26,764 nucleotides of DNA. Source: DASPLH01 sp035627675. GTDB taxonomy: Bacteria > Acidobacteriota > Terriglobia > Terriglobales > Acidobacteriaceae. A program made the translations under genes and the position numbers. Positions 1 to 6,457 of this stretch are shown here, piece after piece. The stretch is taken from assembly GCA_035627675.1 (NCBI GenBank), contig DASPLH010000234.1, forward strand, positions 1 to 26,764. Reading direction: 5' to 3'. The notes under the pieces were generated by a model, which searched no databases, had not been told where the DNA came from, and saw nothing but the letters and a program-made list of their open reading frames with translations. Position 1 is the stretch's first letter. Every line of letters begins with the position of its first letter.

Positions 1-1238
1 CTGACCTGCTCGCCCGTCTTGAGATTCTTCATGGCGAAGGTATCGGCCGCGACCTCGTTTTCGCCGACGATGATGGCGTACGTGGCTCCGAGCTTTTCGG
101 CCGTGTCGAAGCCCTTCTTGAGCCGGAAGCTTTCGTCGCCCGTGTCGGCGACAACGCCCGCCCGGCGCAGCTCGCGAGCGAGTTTCAGGGCGTGGCGGTT
201 CATGCCCGCGCCAAGGGGGATCACATACGCATCCACCGGCACGCCTGCGGCCTGCTGTTGCGCCTGGAGGGCAAGGACCAGCCGGTCTTCGCCGATGGCG
301 AAGCCAATGCCCGGAGCTTTCGGGCCGCCGAGCGCCTCACTGAGGCCGTCGTAACGCCCGCCGCCGAGCACGGCGCTCTGCGCGCCGAGTTCTCCGTGCG
401 TGAACTCGAAGGTCGTGCGCGTGTAGTAGTCCAGCCCACGCACCATGCGCTCGTTGACGTTGTACTGGATCCCGATCGTGTCGAGGATCGCTTTGACTTC
501 GGAGAAGTGCGCGCGGCACTCCTCGTCGAGGTACTGGCTGATCTTCGGCAGCGACTCGATGATCGGCTGATCTTCCGGAACCTTGCAGTCGAGCACCCGC
601 AGCGGGTTGGTCTCGGCCCTTCGCTGGCAGTCGGCGCACAGCTTGTCTTTCACGCCGGCCAGCGCCTCGCGCAACGCCTGGTTGTACACGGGACGGCACT
701 TCGAGCAGCCGACGGAGTTCAGGTGCAGCGTCCAGCCGGTGAGGCCGACGGCTTCGAGCAGCGCCGTGAGCATCTCGACGATCTCTGCGTCGCGAATCGG
801 GAGTTCGCTGCCGGCGCTGGGCGGGCCGATGACCTCGGCGCCGATCTGGAAGAACTGGCGGTAACGTCCCTTCTGCGGGCGCTCGCGGCGGAACTGCGGT
901 CCGATGTAGTAGAGCTTTTGCAGCAGGCCGCTGCGTCCGAGGTCGTGCTCAATGTAGGCGCGCACCACTCCGGCGGTGTTCTCCGGCCGCAGTGTCAGTG
1001 TCTGCGTCTTCTCGCTCGCAGCGCGGGCGCGGTCCTCCCACGTGAACATCTCTTTCGAGACGATGTCGGTCTCTTCGCCGACGCCGCGGGCGAACAGTTC
1101 GGTGGACTCGAAGATCGGCGTGCGAATCTCACGGAAGTTGTAGTTGCGGAACACTTCGCGCACACGCGCTTCCACGAAGTTCCACAGGTCTGTATCGGGC
1201 GGCAGCAGGTCGCGCGTGCCGCGGACGGCTTTGATCAT
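1..1238 (-). CDS. hisS: Histidyl-tRNA synthetase (3' end cut by window edge)
   Basis: Class II aminoacyl-tRNA synthetase that charges tRNA-His with histidine in the cytoplasm. The ATG at 1238 opens a reading frame beginning MIKAVRGTRDLLPPD, the usual HisRS N-terminus. Visible further on are motif 2 (FRRERPQKGRYRQFFQIGAE), the histidine-binding signature RGLDYYTRTTFE, and LGGGRYDGL with GIGFAIGEDR of motif 3. A C-terminal anticodon-binding domain follows (YVIPLG, then LRRAGVVADT). About 412 codons are visible without a stop; bacterial HisRS is usually about 420-430 residues, so only a short tail is missing beyond base 1. A GGACAG element lies just upstream of the start. It is the last visible gene of a minus-strand series after the membrane protein and carbonic anhydrase genes, separated from the latter by 130 bp in which I see no clear signal. 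Confidence 0.97.
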   Translation of the reverse strand, partial: MIKAVRGTRDLLPPDTDLWNFVEARVREVFRNYNFREIRTPIFESTELFARGVGEETDIVSKEMFTWEDRARAASEKTQTLTLRPENTAGVVRAYIEHDLGRSGLLQKLYYIGPQFRRERPQKGRYRQFFQIGAEVIGPPSAGSELPIRDAEIVEMLTALLEAVGLTGWTLHLNSVGCSKCRPVYNQALREALAGVKDKLCADCQRRAETNPLRVLDCKVPEDQPIIESLPKISQYLDEECRAHFSEVKAILDTIGIQYNVNERMVRGLDYYTRTTFEFTHGELGAQSAVLGGGRYDGLSEALGGPKAPGIGFAIGEDRLVLALQAQQQAAGVPVDAYVIPLGAGMNRHALKLARELRRAGVVADTGDESFRLKKGFDTAEKLGATYAIIVGENEVAADTFAMKNLKTGEQV

Positions 1239-1368
1239 CGTCTGTCCAATTGGGGCTTATGAGCCGATCCGCACCCGGGGCGCATTGCTCTCCGGGTACG
1301 GGTGTTCCATGCACGTGGCGGTGTTGCGGGCGGTCCGCTCGCGCCTCGGCGAGCTTGCCCCCTTTCCG

Positions 1369-1887
1369 TCACTTTGCGGTCTCTTTCAGGTACTGCTCTT
1401 TGTAGCCGAGATAATTCGTCGCGTAGGTCATGATGGAGTCCTGATCTTCCCGGCTGAGCTTGCGACGCACTTTTCCGGGCACTCCCATGACGAGCGATCC
1501 CGGTTCGATGATCGTGCCTTCGGGAATCAGCGTTCCCGCCGCGACGATCGACCCGGCTCCGATCCGTGCTCCGTTCAGGACCACGACACCCATTCCGATC
1601 AGGCAGCGGTCTTCCACGACGCATCCGTGCAGAGTCACCGAGTGTCCCACGGTGACCCAGTCGCCCACGATCACGGGCCACTTGTTCAGCATGCCGTGAA
1701 GGACCGAGCAGTCCTGGATGTTGGAGTTCGCGCCGATGCGGATGTGGTGGACGTCGCCGCGCACGACGGCGTTCAGCCAGATGCTGGCATGTTCGCCGAG
1801 CACTACATCGCCGATGACCTGCGCCGACTCATCCACGTAGCACGACGCGGGAATCGTGGGCAGTACACCTTTGTATGGTCGGATCAT
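1369..1887 (-). CDS. Gamma-class carbonic anhydrase family protein (left-handed beta-helix)
   Basis: A 172-residue hexapeptide-repeat protein of the gamma-carbonic anhydrase/YrdA/PaaY-like family. The left-handed beta-helix pattern runs through about residues 15-140 (VIGDVVLGEHASIWLNAVVRG, IGAGSIVAAGTLIPEGTIIE). The three zinc-ligand histidines expected for the family are present at H64 (SVLHG), H82 and H87 (TVGHSVTLHGC), with the conserved RGD at R43-D45 and QD at 58-59. It therefore probably binds metal; whether it hydrates CO2 cannot be told, since many YrdA-type members show little activity. The ATG start is preceded by CGGAGC at suitable spacing. It sits 48 bp downstream of the membrane-protein gene and may be co-transcribed with it and with hisS. 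Confidence 0.88.
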   Translation of the reverse strand: MIRPYKGVLPTIPASCYVDESAQVIGDVVLGEHASIWLNAVVRGDVHHIRIGANSNIQDCSVLHGMLNKWPVIVGDWVTVGHSVTLHGCVVEDRCLIGMGVVVLNGARIGAGSIVAAGTLIPEGTIIEPGSLVMGVPGKVRRKLSREDQDSIMTYATNYLGYKEQYLKETAK

Positions 1888-1935
1888 GCAAAGCTCCGCA
1901 AAACTACGAAGATAGCAGAGGGACTGGGCGGGGCA

Positions 1936-2685
1936 CTAGAACGGTCCTGGCGCCGGTGTGCCCCCCGGCGGGTTCAGGCCGCGCTGTGCAGCCGCCAAGG
2001 CCGGCGAACGCGCGCCAACGATGCCGAACGGCGCGGACATTATGAGGAAAACGAGGAGCGCGGCAGGTTCCGCCCATACGACGTACCACGGCCAGGGACC
2101 CATCACGTCGAACAGCGAAGCCGTAGGCGGCTTGTAGCACAGGTACAGGTAGTTGGTCTGGAACGCCCAGTTGAACGCCGCAATCGCGGCTCCGTAGACA
2201 TTCACGGCCCAAAAGGCGAACCACCACGATCGCGGACGCGGGCGAGCCTGTCCACTCCATAGCAGGTACAGGACGGCAATGACGAGGCTGGCGTGTCCGA
2301 CGAAGAACTCGATGGTCTGGAACGACCGGACCGGGGCCACGATAGCGGGCGTCAGCAACGCCATGATTCCGCCGCCGACTCCCCAGTAGTACGCCAGTTC
2401 GAACGTGCGCTGACGCAACCGGACCAGGGCGGCGACGGCTATCCAGAAGGAAACGTCGCATAGCTCGAAGGGCAAGCCCTGCGGGAAGCGCACATGCTGG
2501 ACGGTGAACCGGTACGCATACCAGCTCAGGCCAACGAGCGTGAGGAAGATCGCAAGCGCGATCCGGGTGGGCCGCGCGAGACCCGGACGTCGCATGGTGG
2601 CCCAGGACAACAGGGCCGCGAGCGCCGGGGTGGCGGCGAGTATCGCGATGTGCAGCGGACCGAACAGCCGAAAGTCGGTTTGCAC
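1936..2685 (-). CDS. TIGR02206 (YwaF-like) integral membrane protein
   Basis: Polytopic inner-membrane protein with about six or seven hydrophobic segments. It starts with the family hallmark FRLFGPLHIAIL, continues with PFELCDVSFW (the conserved polar H/E/LC stretch between helices) and ends near NYLYLCYKPP and GPWPWYV, typical of the TIGR02206/YwaF family, whose biochemical role is unknown. I prefer the GTG at 2685: GGGGAG lies 6 nt upstream and the protein then begins directly before the family N-terminus. A longer reading from GTG 2757 adds 24 residues without hydrophobic or conserved character. It is divergent from the peroxiredoxin gene at 2811 and first in a possible minus-strand unit with the carbonic anhydrase gene and hisS. 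Confidence 0.8.
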   Translation of the reverse strand: MQTDFRLFGPLHIAILAATPALAALLSWATMRRPGLARPTRIALAIFLTLVGLSWYAYRFTVQHVRFPQGLPFELCDVSFWIAVAALVRLRQRTFELAYYWGVGGGIMALLTPAIVAPVRSFQTIEFFVGHASLVIAVLYLLWSGQARPRPRSWWFAFWAVNVYGAAIAAFNWAFQTNYLYLCYKPPTASLFDVMGPWPWYVVWAEPAALLVFLIMSAPFGIVGARSPALAAAQRGLNPPGGTPAPGPF

Positions 2686-2810
2686 CTTGCTCTCCCCAGG
2701 TCGAGCGACCAAGGCCAAAGCTCCCCGATGTTGTACCATCGGCGGGTCGTTGTTCACCCGGATACTCGGGAGCGTGGCCTGCCGCGTGTCCCGCCGATCG
2801 GAGCACGCAT

Positions 2811-3350
2811 TTGCGCAACTATCGTACCTTGTTGACGGTTGTCCTGTTCTGCCTGGCGCTGCCTCGGTTTCTCGCCGCGCAGGGCGAGCTTTCGGCCGGC
2901 TCTCCGGCGCCGGAATTCACCCTCAAGTCGCAGGACGGCACCGAAGTCTCCCTGCGCGACTATCGCGGCAAATGGGTGGTGCTGTACTTCTACCCGAACG
3001 ACTTCGGGAACCGTTGTTCGATCCAGGCGAGAAACTTCCAGCGCGACCAGGCGCAGTACCGGCAGAAGAACGCCGTCGTGCTCGGCATCAACCTGTTCGA
3101 TGTGGAGTCGCACAAGAGTTTTTGCGACAAGGAAGGGCTCACGTTCAAACTCCTGGCCGATACCGACGGCGCGGTCTCGCGCAGGTACGGCACGCTGACG
3201 AACCTGCTCGTCACCAAGACCGTCTCCCGCATGACATTCCTCATCGGCCCTGACGGGAAGGTCGCCGCAATCCTCAGCGACGTGAATGCGCCGACCCACA
3301 GCGCCGACGTATTGGCTGCGCTGACCCGCCTTCAGCAGAACGGCAAGTGA
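2811..3350 (+). CDS. Exported PrxQ/BCP-type peroxiredoxin
   Basis: Thiol peroxidase of the AhpC/TSA family, BCP/PrxQ type, 179 residues. The TTG start is supported by GGAG 7 nt upstream and gives a signal peptide (about residues 1-23, hydrophobic TLLTVVLFCLALP, then FLAAQ), so it should act outside the cytoplasm. The thioredoxin-like fold begins at GSPAPEFTLKSQDG. The peroxidatic Cys is C69 in YPNDFGNRCS; a second Cys, C105 in SHKSFCDKEGL, matches the helix-alpha3 resolving Cys seen in some PrxQ proteins, and R140 (RMTFLIGPDG) is the conserved active-site Arg. Odd point: the family motif P-x3-T-x2-C has Gly (G66) where the catalytic Thr is expected. It could be a divergent peroxidase or a relative with altered activity. 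Its neighbours suggest no pathway. Confidence 0.85.
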   Translation: MRNYRTLLTVVLFCLALPRFLAAQGELSAGSPAPEFTLKSQDGTEVSLRDYRGKWVVLYFYPNDFGNRCSIQARNFQRDQAQYRQKNAVVLGINLFDVESHKSFCDKEGLTFKLLADTDGAVSRRYGTLTNLLVTKTVSRMTFLIGPDGKVAAILSDVNAPTHSADVLAALTRLQQNGK

Positions 3351-3415
3351 GCCATTCTGCCGGGTTCGTGCTACCCTAGTAGGGTCCTAGTTAGGAAAGT
3401 TTGGGGGTGTACAGC

Positions 3416-3613
3416 TTGGCTGAAGTACGTCTGCAAGAGGGCGAGTCGTTGGAGAACGCCCTGCGGCGCTTCAAGCGGAAGGTCCAGTCGGAGGACATCA
3501 TCAAAGAGGTGAAGCGTCACTCCTACTACCTGAAGCCCGGCGAAAAGAAGCGCGTAAAAGAGGCGCTGGCGCGCAAGCGCAGCCGGAAAAAGGCTCGTAA
3601 AGAGCAAGACTAG
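3416..3613 (+). CDS. rpsU: 30S ribosomal protein S21
   Basis: Small basic ribosomal protein of the 30S platform, involved in translation initiation. The sequence AEVRLQEGESLENALRRFKR followed by KVQSEDIIKEVKRHSYYLKP is unmistakably S21, with the usual Lys/Arg-rich C-terminal tail (RKRSRKKARKEQ). I place the start at TTG 3416, giving MAEVRLQEG, the normal S21 N-terminus, 65 residues, with a GGGGG run about 8 nt upstream. An in-frame TTG at 3401 or GTG at 3407 would add two to five residues. A perfect 12-bp hairpin 40 bp past the stop terminates it, so it is probably monocistronic. Confidence 0.95.
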   Translation: MAEVRLQEGESLENALRRFKRKVQSEDIIKEVKRHSYYLKPGEKKRVKEALARKRSRKKARKEQD

Positions 3614-3652
3614 GCTGGACTAACCGGAAATCGGCGGGGTCCAAACCGCCCC

Positions 3653-3681
3653 AGGGGGTCGTCATATTTTGACGACCCCCT
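3653..3681 (+). terminator. Strong hairpin terminator after rpsU
   Basis: Perfect inverted repeat: AGGGGGTCGTCA at 3653-3664, loop TATTT, complementary arm at 3670-3681. Only two Ts follow, so it is either an L-shaped terminator or an mRNA 3'-end stabiliser. A smaller GGCGG/CCGCC hairpin precedes it at about 3632-3650. Confidence 0.7.
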
Positions 3682-3917
3682 TGCCATTTGCCCGGAATTT
3701 TGATTTGATTCAGCCCGCCACCGCATGACTTTGGTAACCGGCCTCTGCTGTGTGTACCACTCGGTTAACAGACGATCGCGCTGGCAGGTAAGGAAACGCA
3801 TCTCGTTTTGGGCCGAACCGGGGGAGTGATGCAGGGGAACGGCAGCGAGTCGCCGTTCAGTTCGTCGGGTGCCGCGACGGAAGGCTGCATCGGGCAAACG
3901 GGCTGAAAGGGTAATCC
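3682..3917 (+). other. Non-coding stretch upstream of the zinc-ribbon gene
   Basis: The gap between rpsU and the zinc-ribbon gene is 304 bp in all. After the terminator it contains an A/T-richer patch (about 3690-3712), then a probable long leader with a GAACGGC hairpin (arms 3837-3843 and 3852-3858). No convincing ORF, tRNA or known riboswitch consensus is visible. A structured 5' leader is possible but unproven. Confidence 0.3.
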
Positions 3918-4223
3918 ATGGAATTCCAGGACAGGATGTTGAAGTGTGTCGACTGCGGCGAAGAGTTCGTGTTCACTGCCGGTGAGCAGCTCTTCTTTCA
4001 TGACAAGCAGTTCAAGAACGAACCCAAGCGTTGCAAGGCCTGCAAGGGCAAGCGCGCCCAGGCGCTCGGACTGCCGGCGCCTGCGTACAACAAAATAGAG
4101 ACGAAGACGGCGTGTTCGCTTTGCGGGAAAGAAACGACTGTGCCGTTTAAGCCGACACAGGGCAGACCAGTCTTTTGCCGTGAGTGCTTCCAGCAGAAGA
4201 AGACTTCAGCAGCCACCGCGTAG
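3918..4223 (+). CDS. Double zinc-ribbon protein (zf-trcl-like)
   Basis: A 101-residue protein with two four-Cys zinc ribbons. The first uses C10/C13 (KCVDCGEEF) and C39/C42 (RCKACKGKR), matching the probable zinc-ribbon family zf-trcl (FxxGEQxFFxxKxFxNEPKRC). The second uses C66/C69 (ACSLCGKET) and C87/C90 (FCRECF) and resembles the CxxC-x(n)-CxxC ribbon often found behind it. No catalytic domain; function unknown, possibly nucleic-acid or ribosome associated. The ATG is preceded by AAAGGG at suitable distance. It converges with the response-regulator gene; a shared bidirectional terminator lies between them. Confidence 0.85.
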   Translation: MEFQDRMLKCVDCGEEFVFTAGEQLFFHDKQFKNEPKRCKACKGKRAQALGLPAPAYNKIETKTACSLCGKETTVPFKPTQGRPVFCRECFQQKKTSAATA

Positions 4224-4340
4224 GACGCCCGCAGGACGTCCCGCGCCGAGATCTCTTGGCAGCAACATGCGCCGCACGCGTTTGTGTCCAGGTGTGCGCC
4301 CGCAGTGCCGGCAGGGAAGGGGATGCCGGTCCCAAAAGGT

Positions 4341-4364
4341 AAAGCCGCCGTGGAGGCGGCTTTT
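4341..4364. terminator. Bidirectional terminator between converging genes
   Basis: AAAGCCGCC at 4341-4349, 5-nt loop, complementary arm at 4355-4363, with A and T runs on the two sides. It serves the zinc-ribbon gene (plus) and the response-regulator gene (minus). Confidence 0.8.
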
Positions 4365-4385
4365 GGCGTTCTGAGGCGCGCTTTC

Positions 4386-4814
4386 CTATCCCGCTTTCTT
4401 CACTGCTTCCTTGCGTCCGCCGTTCGTGGGCTTCGCCTTGGATTTCTGGTCCTGGTGGGTCACCAGCAGGGCTTCGATCTGCCGCAGCAGGTCCTGGGTG
4501 TTGACCGGCTTGACCAGCAGCGATTGTGCTCCGCGGGACTTCCATTCGGTCCCAAGCGCCGGATATGCGGTCAGGATGGCCGTTGCCGGGTTGTAGCTCT
4601 GCGCGCGGGCGGCACGAATCACTTCATAGCCCGCCGTTTCGGTTTCCATGCGCATGTCGGTGATGACCATGTCGAACTCGGCGGCGCCGAGTTTGTTTTC
4701 GGCCTCCTTGGCCGACGCGGAAGTGTCAACCTCAAACCCATGCATCTCGAGGATAGCTTTTAACGTTAGGAGAATTGCGAGTTCATCGTCGACTAAAAGG
4801 ATGCGACGCTTCAT
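4386..4814 (-). CDS. Single-domain response regulator (CheY-like receiver)
   Basis: A 142-residue stand-alone receiver domain. Acidic pocket D9-D10 (RILLVDDE), phospho-acceptor D53 (MVITDMRM), switch Thr T82 (AILTAYP) and Lys K102 (LLVKPVN) are all in place, so it should be phosphorylated by a histidine kinase or act in a phosphorelay. A Lys-rich tail of about 25 residues (KSKAKPTNGGRK) replaces any output domain. The ATG at 4814 has TGGAG upstream and starts exactly at the receiver's first strand; the frame can be read further upstream, but that part is unlike the family. No kinase is encoded nearby. Divergent from mtaB. Confidence 0.9.
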   Translation of the reverse strand: MKRRILLVDDELAILLTLKAILEMHGFEVDTSASAKEAENKLGAAEFDMVITDMRMETETAGYEVIRAARAQSYNPATAILTAYPALGTEWKSRGAQSLLVKPVNTQDLLRQIEALLVTHQDQKSKAKPTNGGRKEAVKKAG

Positions 4815-4962
4815 TTGATGGCTCCAGGGGGAAGAGAACCGCTGACTAGCGTTGTAGTAGATGCTACGCGGGTAAACTGAGTTGCTGTGAATGATCAGGT
4901 GCCTGCTCCATACAAGCCCCGGCCAAGGGCGCCGGCAACCCACGCCCGAAAAAACGTGCCCT

Positions 4963-4974
4963 TATAATACTCCG
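4963..4974 (+). promoter_or_regulatory. Promoter giving a leaderless mtaB transcript
   Basis: Consensus -10 hexamer TATAAT at 4963-4968, then exactly 6 nt, then the GTG at 4975. Transcription would begin at or next to the start codon. No convincing -35 box and no Shine-Dalgarno sequence are seen. Confidence 0.6.
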
Positions 4975-6333
4975 GTGAGCAGTTTCTTCGTGGAGAATTT
5001 CGGTTGTCGCGCCACGCAGGCCGACGGCGCCGCCATCGAGCGGCAGTTGACCGAGCAGGGGCTCCGGCGGGCCGAACGCATCGAGCGCGCGGAAGTCGTT
5101 GTGTTGAATACGTGTACCGTCACGTCGTCGGCCGACCACGACGCCCGCGCCATGATTCGGCGCATCCACCGCAACAATCCGGACGCGCGCATTCTCGTGA
5201 CCGGCTGCTACGCACAACGGGCGCCGGAAGAGATCGCGAGCATACCTGGCGTCAGCCTCGTCATTGGAAACTCCCACAAGCACGAACTGGCGAAGATCGC
5301 CGCGGCGCAAAATGGCGCGTTCCTTCCGTTGTCCTCGATCGCAAGCGCCGCGCCCGCTGCCGGGACCGTCGTCGTTGGCGACATCTTCGCCCACACCGAG
5401 CTGCTTGCCGCGCCGGTGTTCGACGCCGACAACGAGAAGACACGGCCCAACCTCAAGGTGCAGGACGGCTGCGGAAACCGATGTTCCTTCTGCATCATCC
5501 CCTATGTTCGAGGGAAGAGCCGTTCGCTGCCGCTGGACGAAGTTGTCCGCGACGTCGAACGGCTGGCGGCCAACGGCTACCGTGAAATCGTCCTCAGCGG
5601 CATCAACCTGGGGCGCTGGGGGCGCGATCTGCCGGCAACCGCAACGGCAGACGCGCTGAAGCGCTGGCGCTTCGCCGACCTGCTCCGAGAGATACTCGAC
5701 CGCACGGCAATCCAGAAGCTCCGCATCAGTTCGGTCGAACCGATGGACTGGAGCGACGACCTCATTGAACTGGCGGCGTCGTCCCCGCGCATCTGCAAGC
5801 ATGCCCATGTCCCGCTACAGAGTGGGAGCGACCGCATCCTGCGGCGCATGCACCGCAAGTACCGTCCGTGGCACTACGAGGACCGCATTGCCCGCATCCA
5901 CGGGGCGATGCCGGAAGCCGCGATCGGAGCGGACGTCATGGTGGGGTTCCCAGGTGAGACCGATGAGGAGTTCGAGGAGACGCGCTCGCTGATCGAGCGC
6001 TTGCCGTTCACGTACCTGCACGTGTTCACCTACTCGTCGCGCCCGGGGACGCCCTCGGCGGCGATGCCCGGCCAGGTCCCCGCGCAGATCGCGCGCGAGC
6101 GCAACCGCATATTGCGCGAGCTCGCGGCGCAGAAAAAGCGCGCCTTCCAGCAGCAGTTCGCAGGCAAGCGCGTGGAAGCCATCACGCTTACGAACGTCTC
6201 CGAGGGCAGGACGGAGGCGCTGACGGACAACTACCAGAAGCTCTGGGTCCGCGGCACGCTCGCCGCGAATACGTCCATCGTCGCCCGCGTTGAGGCGATC
6301 GAAGGCGATGCGCTGGCCGGGTCTGTCGTCTAG
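4975..6333 (+). CDS. mtaB: tRNA t6A37 methylthiotransferase MtaB
   Basis: Radical SAM methylthiotransferase that adds a 2-methylthio group to N6-threonylcarbamoyl-adenosine 37 of ANN-decoding tRNAs. The N-terminal UPF0004 domain carries the three auxiliary-cluster cysteines (C11 in ENFGCRATQ, C47 in NTCTVT, C78 in VTGCYAQR). The radical SAM CxxxCxxC is C166/C170/C173 (GCGNRCSFCIIPYVRGKSRS). HVPLQSGSD, MVGFPGETDEEFEET and YSSRPGT are typical of the family, and a TRAM domain closes the 452-residue protein. MtaB rather than MiaB or RimO is chosen from the VRGKSRS/HVPLQSGSD context and overall similarity. Start: GTG 4975 because a TATAAT ends 6 nt upstream; an ATG at 4891 would place the promoter inside the gene. 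Confidence 0.92.
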   Translation: MSSFFVENFGCRATQADGAAIERQLTEQGLRRAERIERAEVVVLNTCTVTSSADHDARAMIRRIHRNNPDARILVTGCYAQRAPEEIASIPGVSLVIGNSHKHELAKIAAAQNGAFLPLSSIASAAPAAGTVVVGDIFAHTELLAAPVFDADNEKTRPNLKVQDGCGNRCSFCIIPYVRGKSRSLPLDEVVRDVERLAANGYREIVLSGINLGRWGRDLPATATADALKRWRFADLLREILDRTAIQKLRISSVEPMDWSDDLIELAASSPRICKHAHVPLQSGSDRILRRMHRKYRPWHYEDRIARIHGAMPEAAIGADVMVGFPGETDEEFEETRSLIERLPFTYLHVFTYSSRPGTPSAAMPGQVPAQIARERNRILRELAAQKKRAFQQQFAGKRVEAITLTNVSEGRTEALTDNYQKLWVRGTLAANTSIVARVEAIEGDALAGSVV

Positions 6334-6457
6334 CGCTCAATCCCCTCCCTGGCGAACCTTTCCGCCGCCTTTTCCTTTTTTGCGCCGCCGGCTGCCTCTG
6401 TGCTTCTCTCGGCGGCGAAATTAGGGTTTACTGGAGAAGTCATCCCGGATCATTCGA

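Noticed and set aside
192..1262. Long plus-strand open frame opposite hisS
   Set aside because: Antisense of a clear HisRS gene; the sequence has the low-complexity Arg/Ala/Val composition of a shadow frame.
2686..2757. Longer start (GTG 2757) for the TIGR02206 protein
   Set aside because: The extra 24 residues lack conservation and the GTG has no ribosome site, unlike GTG 2685.
6334..6457. Terminator between mtaB and mutL
   Set aside because: The GCCGCC/GGCGGC arms are far apart, imperfect and lack a T tract; too weak to call.
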